NCBI GenBank assembly: GCA_964420125.1
Contig: CAYQQQ010000004.1
Coordinates: 144,284 to 208,283, forward strand
DNA: 64,000 nucleotides
Source: CAYQQQ01 sp964420125
GTDB lineage: Bacteria; Actinomycetota; Acidimicrobiia; Acidimicrobiales; Microtrichaceae
Reading direction: 5' to 3'
The notes beneath the pieces are model-generated. The model had not been told where the DNA came from and ran no database searches. It saw only the letters and a list, made by a program, of their open reading frames with translations. The translations under genes and the position numbers were made by a program. Position 1 is the first letter of the stretch. The number at the start of each line of letters is the position of its first letter. This document shows, piece after piece, positions 14,135 to 21,993 of this stretch.

Positions 14135-17007
14135 CAGGTGCGGGGGATCTCCTTGAGCTCGAAGGTCTCGATCACGTCGCCGGGCTTCAGGTCCTGGAAG
14201 TCGGAGAGGCCGATGCCGCACTCGTAGCCGGAGGCGACCTCCCGGACGTCCTCCTTGAAGCGTCGCAAGGAGGAGATCTCGCCCTTCCAGATGATGGTCC
14301 CCTCGCGCAGGAAGCGCACCTTCGAACCCCGGGTGATGACGCCGTTGTTGACCATGCAGCCGGCCACAGCACCGACCTTCGGGACCCGGAAGACCTCTCG
14401 GACCTCGGCCTCGCCGGTGACCGACTCCTCGAACTCCGGCTCGAGCATGCCGACCATCGCCGCCTCGATGTCCTCGAGGAGCTTGTAGATGATCTCGTAG
14501 GTGCGGATCTCCACATCCTCCACCTCGGCCATCTCCCTGGCCTGGCGACTCGGTCGGACGTTGAACCCGATGATCGTCGCGCTCGAGGTGGCAGCGAGCT
14601 GGATGTCCGACTCCGTGATGCCGCCGACGCCTCGGAGCACGAAGCCCACCTTGACCTCCGGCCGCTCGAGCTTCTTGAGGCTCTCCGTCACCGCCTCGAG
14701 CGAGCCTTGGACGTCGGCCTTCACGATCAGGTTCAGCGAGGCCTGCTCACCCGCCTGGATCTGGGCGAAGATGTCCTCGAGCTTGGCCCCGGAGCTCATC
14801 ACCGACGCATCCCGCGCTCGACCCGCCTCCCGCTTCCAGCGATCGCGGGTCTCGGCGACCGACTTGGCCTTGCGCTCGTCGGGTGCCACCACGAAGGGGT
14901 CGCCTGCCTCGGCGACGTCGGAGAGGCCGAGCACCTGCACCGCGGTGGACGGGGGGGCCACCTTGAGCTGGCGACCGTGATCGTCGACCAGGGCGCGGAT
15001 GCGACCCCAGGCGGGCCCGGCCACCATGGGATCGCCGACCTTGAGCGTGCCCCGCTGCACCAGCACGGTGGCCACGGGGCCGCGGCCGACGTCCAGGTGG
15101 GCTTCGAGCACGACGCCCGTGGCACGGCCCTCGGGGCTCGCCCGCAGGTCCTCGATCTCGGCCACGACGAGCAGGTTGTCGAGCAGCTCGTCGACCCCGG
15201 TGCCCTGCAGCGCGGACACCTCGCACATGATCGTGTCGCCACCCCAGGCCTCGGGGACCAGGTCGTGCTCGGAGAGCTGCTGCATCACCCGGTTGGGGTC
15301 CGCGTTCTCCCGGTCGACCTTGTTGATGGCGACCACGATGGGCACCTCTGCCGCCTTGGCGTGCTGGATCGCCTCGATGGTCTGGGGCATCACGCCGTCG
15401 TCGGCGGCCACCACGAGGATCACGACGTCGGTCGCCTCGGCACCCCGCGCCCGCATGGCGGTGAACGCCGCGTGACCTGGTGTGTCGATGAAGGTGAGCT
15501 TCCTGCCGCCCTTGTCGACCTGATAGGCGCCGATGTGCTGCGTGATGCCACCGGCCTCGCCGGCCACCACGTTGGCGTCACGGATGAAGTCGAGCAGCTT
15601 CGTCTTGCCGTGGTCGACGTGACCCATCACGGTGATCACCGGCGGGCGGTGCGGGAGCTCGTGGGGGCCGCCCTCGTCATCCTCGGGGATGTCGAGCACG
15701 CGTTGCAGCTCGACCTCCTGCTCCTGGCCGGGGTCGACGAGATCGATCTCCGCACCGACCTCGGCGGCGAACAGCTCGATCATGTCGTCGGTCAAGGACT
15801 GGGTGGCGGTGACCATCTCGCCCTGCTGCATGAGGAACCGCACCACGTCCGCCGCGGTGCGGTTCAGCTTGGGGCCGAGGTCCTGGGGCGACGAGGCACG
15901 CTCGACGACGATCGTGCCCTCCGGCACCGGAGCCTCCGCCGGCGTGTAGGTGGGCACGTCCATCGGCTGGAGCTCTTCGCGGTTGCGGCGACGGCGCCCC
16001 TTGCGGCGGGGTGGACGCTGCTGGGGCCCACCTGGACGGCCTCTACCCGGCGGCGGGAACCCGCCCGCGGGCGCGCCTGCACCCGGAGGCCCACCGGGAG
16101 GACCGGACCGACCGATGCCGGTGCCGGTCCCGGGCCCGCCGCGCGCCCCACCAGGACGCGCGCCCGGACCGGGACGCGTGGGCGCCGCACGCCTGCCGCC
16201 GAGGCCCGGCGGGGGCGGGATCGGCTTGCCCGACGCCGAACGGGGCGGACCAGGCGGTGGTGGGATGGGCTTGCCCGAGGACGAGCGGGGAGACTCGGGC
16301 GGCGCCGACGCGGCCGGCGGCGGTCCAGCGGTCGGGGCGGAAGCGCCGGGGGAAGCAGCTGCGGCCGGCGCGGATCGCGTCGCGTCACCGGGGGTCGACC
16401 GGGAGGGGTCGGGCGCGCTCGCCGGAGGCGCCGGTGGTGCAGGCGTGGTGGGTTCGACGGGTCGGACGGGCCGACCGGTGGCCGGCTTGGACGACACCAC
16501 CTTGTGGGCCGGGGGCTTGGGGGCCGCCGGCACGGACTCCTGCTGCAGTTCAGCCCCCGACGCGGGATCCTCGACGGGCGCCTCCCGGGTCGTCGCCTCG
16601 GCCGCCGGAGCCGGGGCTTCTTCCGGCTCCTCGGCGGGGGCTTCGGCGGCGACCTCCGTCGGCGGTGCCGGCGGGGCCGCTTCGACGGGCTCCGCTGCGA
16701 CGGGCTCCTCGACCACCGGCTCCAAAGCGGGCGCCAGCTCGACAGGTGCTTGCTGCTCGCCCTGCTCCTGGGCGGTGGCCTTCTTGGCCGGCGCCTTCTT
16801 CTTGGCGGCCTTCTTCGGCTCCTCGGGCTGCTCGTCGCGCGTGCGACCTTCCCGGATGGCCTTGCGGCGCACCTGGTCGGCATAGGCCTCGTCCAGCGAG
16901 GAGGAGTGGCTCTTGACCGGGTAGCCCATCTCCAGGCAGAGGTCGACGCACTCCTTGTTGGTCATCCCGAGCTCCTTCGCGAGCTCGTACACACGCAGCT
17001 TTGCCAA
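14134..17007 (-). CDS. infB: Translation initiation factor IF-2
   Basis: GTPase that places initiator tRNA on the 30S subunit and promotes 50S joining. From the TTG start chosen here it has 957 residues. An N-terminal IF2N helix bundle (AKLRVYELAKELGMTNKE) is followed by about 330 residues of Ala/Pro/Gly/Glu low complexity and then a basic stretch (RRKGRRRRNREEL). A second IF2N-like region precedes the G domain, with GHVDHGKT (about 461), DTPGH and NKVD, and then domains II-IV. TTG 17007 begins exactly at the conserved AKLRVYEL; GTG 17046 is an in-frame alternative adding 13 polar residues. No ylxR gene intervenes between nusA and infB. Confidence 0.95.
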   Translation of the reverse strand: MAKLRVYELAKELGMTNKECVDLCLEMGYPVKSHSSSLDEAYADQVRRKAIREGRTRDEQPEEPKKAAKKKAPAKKATAQEQGEQQAPVELAPALEPVVEEPVAAEPVEAAPPAPPTEVAAEAPAEEPEEAPAPAAEATTREAPVEDPASGAELQQESVPAAPKPPAHKVVSSKPATGRPVRPVEPTTPAPPAPPASAPDPSRSTPGDATRSAPAAAASPGASAPTAGPPPAASAPPESPRSSSGKPIPPPPGPPRSASGKPIPPPPGLGGRRAAPTRPGPGARPGGARGGPGTGTGIGRSGPPGGPPGAGAPAGGFPPPGRGRPGGPQQRPPRRKGRRRRNREELQPMDVPTYTPAEAPVPEGTIVVERASSPQDLGPKLNRTAADVVRFLMQQGEMVTATQSLTDDMIELFAAEVGAEIDLVDPGQEQEVELQRVLDIPEDDEGGPHELPHRPPVITVMGHVDHGKTKLLDFIRDANVVAGEAGGITQHIGAYQVDKGGRKLTFIDTPGHAAFTAMRARGAEATDVVILVVAADDGVMPQTIEAIQHAKAAEVPIVVAINKVDRENADPNRVMQQLSEHDLVPEAWGGDTIMCEVSALQGTGVDELLDNLLVVAEIEDLRASPEGRATGVVLEAHLDVGRGPVATVLVQRGTLKVGDPMVAGPAWGRIRALVDDHGRQLKVAPPSTAVQVLGLSDVAEAGDPFVVAPDERKAKSVAETRDRWKREAGRARDASVMSSGAKLEDIFAQIQAGEQASLNLIVKADVQGSLEAVTESLKKLERPEVKVGFVLRGVGGITESDIQLAATSSATIIGFNVRPSRQAREMAEVEDVEIRTYEIIYKLLEDIEAAMVGMLEPEFEESVTGEAEVREVFRVPKVGAVAGCMVNNGVITRGSKVRFLREGTIIWKGEISSLRRFKEDVREVASGYECGIGLSDFQDLKPGDVIETFELKEIPRT

Positions 17008-17166
17008 AACGTTCCGTTCTCTCGTCTCGTCGTCCCGATGCGACACGACCGGCGGGTCCGGAGGTGCGAACGCGCCGGCTCTCAGGCGCGCCAGACGGCT
17101 CGCGCCGTGTGACGACGGGTCCCCATCCTCTCACGTTTCCCAGGAGGATTCGAACCGCCATGGACG

Positions 17167-17200
17167 GGCCGACCCCACGGATCCTCGAAGGGATGGGGCC
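17167..17200 (-). other. Hairpin in the nusA-infB gap
   Basis: Nested inverted repeats (GGCC/GGCC, CCCC/GGGG, ATCC/GGAT) close on the loop TCGAAG, 12 bases after the nusA stop. There is no U-tract. It is the only structure I see in the 165-base gap between nusA and infB, and could be an attenuator or processing site. Confidence 0.35.
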
Positions 17201-17212
17201 AGTTCGCCGCTC

Positions 17213-18562
17213 TCAGTCCTCGGGCTCCTCGGCAGGAGCACCCTCGGCCACCACCTCCACCTCGGCGACGGCCTCCTCGGCGACGGCCTCCTCGGCGTCG
17301 TCGCGGGCCCCCAGCTCCTCGGCAAGCTCCTCCTCGGCGTCGACCGTCTCCTCGGCGATGATCGCCTCGGCCTCGTCCACCGCCTCTGCGATGTCCTCCT
17401 CGACGGCCTCGATGACCTCCGCCTCGACCGCCACGACCTCGGCTTCGGCCTGGATCGCCTGCCACTGCTCGAGGGTGAGGGGCGGGCTGCCGTCGGCTGG
17501 TTGCCACAGCTGCTCACCCGTCTCCGGATCGGTCACCCACTCCCCGTCCGCCCAGGACTCGCCTCCGTAGGCGGCATCGTAGGCCTCCTGCTCCGCGATG
17601 TCCGTCTCGGAGCGGATGTCGATGCGAAGACCCGTCAGCCGGCTGGCCAGGCGGGCGTTCTGACCTTCCTTGCCGATGGCGAGGGAGAGCTGGTGGTCGG
17701 GCACGATCACCTCGGCGGTGCCGGCCGCCTCGTCGATGCGGACCTCCTTCACCTTGGCCGGCTGCAGCGCCTTCATCACGAAGTCCGGCCGATCGTCGGA
17801 GAAGGGCACGATGTCGATCTTCTCTCCCCGCAGCTCGTTGACGACCTGGCGGACCCGTGCGCCTCGTGCCCCGACGCAGGCACCCACCGGATCGATGTTG
17901 GTGTCGTGGGACCAGACCGCGATCTTGGTGCGCTGGCCGGGCTCTCGGGCGCAGGCCTTGAGCTCCACCGTCCCCTCGGCGATCTCGGGCACCTCCAACT
18001 CGAAGAGGCGCCGGATCAGACCGGGATGCGTGCGCGACACCACGATCTGTGGCCCCTTGACGGTCTTGCGGACCTCGACGATGTAGGCCTTCACGCGGTC
18101 ACCGGGCTCCGGGCGCTCGTAGTTCACCTGTTCGGACTGCGGCAGCAAGGCCTCGACCCGACCGAGGTCGAGCAACGTGTAGCGGGCATCGCTCTGCTGG
18201 ATGATGCCGGTGACGATGTCGCCCTCGCGCCCCGCGTACTCCTCGTACTTGAGCTCCCGCTCGGCCTCGCGGATGCGTTGGGTCATCACCTGGCGGACCG
18301 TCTGGGCAGCGATGCGACCGAAGTCGTCGGGGGTGACGTCCAACTCGGGACCGACCGGCTCGCCCTCCTCGTCGAGCTCCTGGGCGAAGACCCGCATCTC
18401 ACCTGTCTCGGTGTCGATGTTGACCCAGGCGAACTCGTAGGCGTCGGGCTGCTTCTTGTAGGCGGCCTCCAACGCCTCGGCGAGGGCGGCGAACAGAGTG
18501 TCGACGGAGATGCCCCGGTCCGACGCCAGGGCGGTGAGCGCTTCCATCATGTCGGGGTTCAT
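17213..18562 (-). CDS. nusA: Transcription termination/antitermination factor NusA
   Basis: RNA polymerase-associated factor controlling pausing, termination and rRNA antitermination. The 449 residues have the N-terminal polymerase-binding domain (about 1-125), an S1 domain (GREGDIVTGIIQQSDARYTL), two KH domains (VGARGARVRQVVNEL and LAIGKEGQNARLASRLTG), and a strongly acidic Glu/Ala tail of about 110 residues that is longer than in most actinobacterial NusA. ATG 18562 overlaps the rimP stop (ATGA). Confidence 0.96.
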   Translation of the reverse strand: MNPDMMEALTALASDRGISVDTLFAALAEALEAAYKKQPDAYEFAWVNIDTETGEMRVFAQELDEEGEPVGPELDVTPDDFGRIAAQTVRQVMTQRIREAERELKYEEYAGREGDIVTGIIQQSDARYTLLDLGRVEALLPQSEQVNYERPEPGDRVKAYIVEVRKTVKGPQIVVSRTHPGLIRRLFELEVPEIAEGTVELKACAREPGQRTKIAVWSHDTNIDPVGACVGARGARVRQVVNELRGEKIDIVPFSDDRPDFVMKALQPAKVKEVRIDEAAGTAEVIVPDHQLSLAIGKEGQNARLASRLTGLRIDIRSETDIAEQEAYDAAYGGESWADGEWVTDPETGEQLWQPADGSPPLTLEQWQAIQAEAEVVAVEAEVIEAVEEDIAEAVDEAEAIIAEETVDAEEELAEELGARDDAEEAVAEEAVAEVEVVAEGAPAEEPED

Positions 18563-19065
18563 CGGGTCTCCTCGGTGGATTCGGTTGTGGCTTCAGGGCT
18601 ACGGGGTGAGGTCGCCGAGCGGTCCCACACGAACACGGTGTGGGCCCGGGCGACCTCCTCGATCGACAGCACCCTGGTGCCGTCGTCGGTGGCGATGGTG
18701 GCCGTGCGGTCGTCGGCTGCGACGAGCACGCCTTCGACCCGCCGTTCACCCTGGGCGTCCGGCCGCAGCTTGACCTTGACGCGCTCGCCGACAGCGGCGG
18801 CGAAGTGCGTCGGCGTGCGCAACGAGCGCTCGAGGCCGGGACTCGAGACCTCCAACGTGTAGGAACCGGCGATCGGGTTGGTCTCGTCGAGCAGGCGGGA
18901 GATCTCGCGGGTCGCCTCGGCGAGGGTGCCGACGTCGATCCCGCCGGGACGGTCGAGCATCACCCGCAGGGTCCCTCCGGGGTGGTCGACGTCGTAGAGC
19001 TCGAGTCCGAGCCGCTCGGCCACGGGCGCGACGAGCTCGGCGACTCGCTCCGTGGTCAGGCTCAA
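18559..19065 (-). CDS. rimP: Ribosome maturation factor RimP
   Basis: Needed for 30S subunit maturation. The 168 residues contain RVAELVAPVAERLGLELYDV, the signature LDETNPIAGSYTLEVSSPGL, and a C-terminal SH3-like domain. The start is TTG 19065, five bases downstream of a clear GAGGAGG ribosome site; the frame is open further upstream but has no other site with such support. rimP heads the operon with nusA, infB, rbfA, truB and ribF. Its leader carries a TATACT -10 box and a terminator-like hairpin. Confidence 0.93.
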   Translation of the reverse strand: MSLTTERVAELVAPVAERLGLELYDVDHPGGTLRVMLDRPGGIDVGTLAEATREISRLLDETNPIAGSYTLEVSSPGLERSLRTPTHFAAAVGERVKVKLRPDAQGERRVEGVLVAADDRTATIATDDGTRVLSIEEVARAHTVFVWDRSATSPRSPEATTESTEETR

Positions 19066-19121
19066 CTCGTCCTCCTCTTGTCCGGCCGGCGTCAGCCGGG
19101 TCGACACCTTGGGTTCCGGCC

Positions 19122-19154
19122 CGAAAGAAAAGGCGTGGGCAGCGCCCACGCCTT
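19122..19154 (-). terminator. Intrinsic-terminator hairpin between proS and rimP
   Basis: On the minus strand AAGGCGTGGGC (19154-19144) pairs perfectly with GCCCACGCCTT (19140-19130) around a three-base loop, and TTTTCTTTC follows. This is the best intrinsic terminator in the window. It is downstream of proS, but it also lies between the TATACT box at 19175-19180 and rimP, so it may act as an attenuator of the rimP operon. Confidence 0.75.
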
Positions 19155-19174
19155 CCGAGAACCGGAACCCGAGC

Positions 19175-19180
19175 AGTATA
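19175..19180 (-). promoter_or_regulatory. -10 box TATACT of the rimP-nusA-infB operon
   Basis: TATACT on the minus strand is close to consensus and would start transcription near 19168, about 100 bases before the rimP TTG. No good -35 hexamer is seen 16-18 bases upstream. The U-tailed hairpin at 19122-19154 would be in the leader. Confidence 0.45.
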
Positions 19181-19234
19181 CGGGCTCCGGGAGCGCCCTG
19201 CTCGGCATCCCCGCGCGCTGGCGCTCGACGGCGG

Positions 19235-20665
19235 TCAGTAGGCCCGCGCCACCAGGGCGGACACATCCCGGTCGTCCTCGGCCTCGGGCACCTCGCCCGC
19301 AGGGGACTGGAGGCAGCGAACCGTCACCGCATGCTCACCGAGCGCCGCCACCCCGCCACCGCAGAGCGCGGACCAGGGGATCCGAGCGAAGCCGTCCTCG
19401 GCGGCCTCCACCGCCTCCTCCACGTGGGCGACCTCCACCGTTCGGACGTCGCGCTCCTGGGTCGCTGCGGCCAGCATGTCCGCCTGGACGTGCTCGAGCA
19501 GCGCCGCCACCTCTGCAGCGGCAGCCGCGAGTGCGACGGGCCGCTTGGCGGTCTCCGCCCCTGGCTCCTGGTCCCGACGGACCACCACCACTCGCCCCTC
19601 GGCCAGGTCGCGCGGTCCCAGCTCCACCCGGACCGGCACCCCCTTGAGCTCCCAGTCGGTGGCCCGACGGCCGAAGGCGACCTCCACTCGGTCGTCGAGG
19701 CGGGCTCGCACACCGGTCGCGTCGAGCTCCGCCACCATCCGGCGGGCAGCCTCTGCCACCGCGCCGTCGTCGTCGCGCACGACCACGACCACGACCTGCA
19801 CCGCTGCGACCCGGGGAGGCACCCGCAGGCCCCGATCATCGCCGTGGGCCATGATGAGGCCGCCCATCATGCGGGTCGACACCCCCCAGGAGGTGGTCCA
19901 ACAGAGCTGTTGGACGCCGTCCCCGTCGAGGAAGCCGATGTCGAACGCTCGGGCGAAGTTCTGACCCAGCTCGTGGCTCGTGCCCATCTGCAGCGCCTTG
20001 CCGTCGCGCATCATCGCTTCGCAGGCGAGCGTGTTGATCGCGCCGGCGAAGCGCTCCTCGGCGATCTTGCGACCGACGTAGACGGGGATCGCGAGGACCT
20101 CGACCATGACGTCGCGGTACACCTCCTCGAGGATTCGACGGGCGTAGGCGGCGGCATCCGCCTGGGTGGCATGGGCGGTGTGGCCTTCCTGCCACAGGAA
20201 CTCCGAGGTCCGCAGGAACACGCGCGGCCGGAGCTCCCAGCGCACCACGTTGGCCCACTGGTTCAGCAGCAGCGGCAGATCCCGGTAGCTCTGCACCCAC
20301 TTGGCCATGAACTCCCCGATGACGGTCTCGGAGGTGGGCCGCACGACGACCGGCTCCTCCAGGTCCTTCCCCCCGGCATGGGTCACGACGGCCAGCTCGG
20401 GGCTGAACCCCTCCACGTGCTCGGCCTCGCGCTGGAGGTAGCCCTCCGGGATGAAGAGGGGGAAGTAGGCGTTCTCGGCGCCCGCCGCCTTGATCCGGGC
20501 GTCCACCTCGGCCACCAGCCGCTCCCAGATGGCGTAGGCGTAGGGCCGGATGACCATCGTGCCCCGCACCGGACCGTTGTCGGCGAGCTCCGCCTTGTGG
20601 AGCACGTCCTGGTACCAGCGGGGGAAGTCCTGGCGCTGGGGGGTGAGGATGGGGGCCTTGGCCAT
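19235..20665 (-). CDS. proS: Prolyl-tRNA synthetase, archaeal/eukaryal type (ProS3)
   Basis: Charges tRNA-Pro. At 476 residues and lacking the large editing insertion of the bacterial type, and ending ARAY, it belongs to the short archaeal/eukaryal-like class. Class II motifs are visible: motif 1 around PIRPYAYAIWE-type VIRPYAYAIWERL, motif 2 around VVRWELRPRVFLRTSEFLWQEGHTAH, and TSWGVSTRMMGGLIMAHGDD for motif 3. The C-terminal zinc module has few Cys left (SALCGGG, VRCLQ). ATG 20665 has TACCAT eight bases upstream, suggesting a leaderless start. A terminator follows at 19122-19154. Confidence 0.95.
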   Translation of the reverse strand: MAKAPILTPQRQDFPRWYQDVLHKAELADNGPVRGTMVIRPYAYAIWERLVAEVDARIKAAGAENAYFPLFIPEGYLQREAEHVEGFSPELAVVTHAGGKDLEEPVVVRPTSETVIGEFMAKWVQSYRDLPLLLNQWANVVRWELRPRVFLRTSEFLWQEGHTAHATQADAAAYARRILEEVYRDVMVEVLAIPVYVGRKIAEERFAGAINTLACEAMMRDGKALQMGTSHELGQNFARAFDIGFLDGDGVQQLCWTTSWGVSTRMMGGLIMAHGDDRGLRVPPRVAAVQVVVVVVRDDDGAVAEAARRMVAELDATGVRARLDDRVEVAFGRRATDWELKGVPVRVELGPRDLAEGRVVVVRRDQEPGAETAKRPVALAAAAAEVAALLEHVQADMLAAATQERDVRTVEVAHVEEAVEAAEDGFARIPWSALCGGGVAALGEHAVTVRCLQSPAGEVPEAEDDRDVSALVARAY

Positions 20666-20673
20666 GGCCGCCG

Positions 20674-20679
20674 ATGGTA
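20674..20679 (-). promoter_or_regulatory. -10 box TACCAT for leaderless proS
   Basis: TACCAT on the minus strand ends eight bases before ATG 20665 with no ribosome-binding site between. Confidence 0.4.
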
Positions 20680-20733
20680 GCGGGGGCCATCGCCGGTGCC
20701 GCCCAGGCGGAGCGGGGACCGCCGCTGCGAAGC

Positions 20734-21966
20734 TCAGGACCTCAGGTCGCGGCGTATGCGCTCCACCCGCTCACCTGCCGCGTTCACGTCGGCGCCACGC
20801 TCCTCGAAGAGCGCGGCCCGGTCCCGCTCGGCCTCGCGCGCCGCCTTCTCGGTGTCCACGCGGGCGAGGGCGGCGTCCACGCCGTGCTCGGCGATGAACT
20901 CCGCCCACTCCACCAAGGTGGCGACCATCTCCTCCTCGGGGACCACCGCCACGTTCTGGCCCCGCACGAACAGGTGACCCCGGTGTCGGCCCGCGGCGAT
21001 CCCCAGATCCGCGTCACGAGCCTCGCCCGGGCCGTTCACCACGCAGCCCATCACCGCCACCTGCAACGGCAGCCGGCGATCGGAGAGTGCCGCCCTCGCC
21101 GCTTCGGCGACGGCGATGACGTCGACCTCGGCGCGACCGCACGACGGGCAGGCGATCAGATCCACGTTCCGGCGCTCTCTCAGCCCGAGCGACTCCAGCA
21201 GCGCCCGACCGGCGCGGGCCTCCTCCACCGGGTCGGCGGTCAAGGAGTAGCGGATGGTGTCGCCGATCCCCTCGGCCAGCAGGGTGGCGATCCCGGCGGT
21301 GGCCTTGATCAGACCCTCGGGCAGCGGGCCGGCCTCGGTCACCCCGAGGTGCAGGGGCACGTCGGTGGCATCCGCCAGCTGGCGGTACGCCTCGATCATG
21401 AGCGGCACGTTGGACGCCTTGACCGAGATCTTCACGAGGTCGAAGTCGACCTCGGCGAAGCAGGCCAGCTCCGCCAGGGCCGACTCCACCATCGCCTCCG
21501 GGGTGACACGACCCCCGTAGCGCTCGTAGAGCTCGGGGTCGAGCGACCCGCCGTTCACCCCGATGCGGATCGGCACGCCGCGGTCACGGGCCTCGGTCGC
21601 CACCGCCTTGATGTGCTCGGGACGGCGGATGTTGCCCGGGTTGAGCCGCAGGCCCTGCACCCCGGCGTCGAGGGCGGCCAGCGCCATGCGGTACTGGTGG
21701 TGGATGTCGGCGACGATCGGCACCGGGCTGCGAGGCACGATGTGCGCCAAGCCCTCGGCAGCCTCCGGCTCGTTGCAGGTGCAGCGCACGAGGTCGCAGC
21801 CGGCGGCGGCCAGCGCGTAGATCTGCGCCAGCGTGCCCTCCACGTCCGCGGTCTTGGTGGTGGTCATCGACTGCACCGAGATGGGGGCGTCGCCACCGAT
21901 GGGCAGCGTCCCCACCACGATGCGGCGGGTCGATCGTCGGGGGAAGGTCACTGCGCCTGGGTCCAT
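20734..21966 (-). CDS. ispG: 4-hydroxy-3-methylbut-2-en-1-yl diphosphate synthase (IspG/GcpE)
   Basis: Iron-sulfur enzyme of the MEP isoprenoid pathway, converting MEcPP to HMBPP. The 410 residues have the TIM-barrel start (ISVQSMTTTKTADVEGTLAQ, then LVRCTCNEPEAA) and the C-terminal cluster cysteines CPSCGR and MGCVVNGPGEARDAD plus the conserved late Glu. ATG 21966 has AGGAG eight bases upstream. It follows rseP and dxr, the gene of an earlier pathway step, on the same strand. Confidence 0.96.
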   Translation of the reverse strand: MDPGAVTFPRRSTRRIVVGTLPIGGDAPISVQSMTTTKTADVEGTLAQIYALAAAGCDLVRCTCNEPEAAEGLAHIVPRSPVPIVADIHHQYRMALAALDAGVQGLRLNPGNIRRPEHIKAVATEARDRGVPIRIGVNGGSLDPELYERYGGRVTPEAMVESALAELACFAEVDFDLVKISVKASNVPLMIEAYRQLADATDVPLHLGVTEAGPLPEGLIKATAGIATLLAEGIGDTIRYSLTADPVEEARAGRALLESLGLRERRNVDLIACPSCGRAEVDVIAVAEAARAALSDRRLPLQVAVMGCVVNGPGEARDADLGIAAGRHRGHLFVRGQNVAVVPEEEMVATLVEWAEFIAEHGVDAALARVDTEKAAREAERDRAALFEERGADVNAAGERVERIRRDLRS

Positions 21967-21993
21967 GCGGGGGCTCCTGGATGCAGCCTCACC

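Noticed and set aside
17146..17156. GGTTCGAATCC on the minus strand, identical to a tRNA T-arm core
   Set aside because: No D-arm, no proper anticodon stem-loop with T33, mismatched T stem and no matching acceptor ends within 90 bases.
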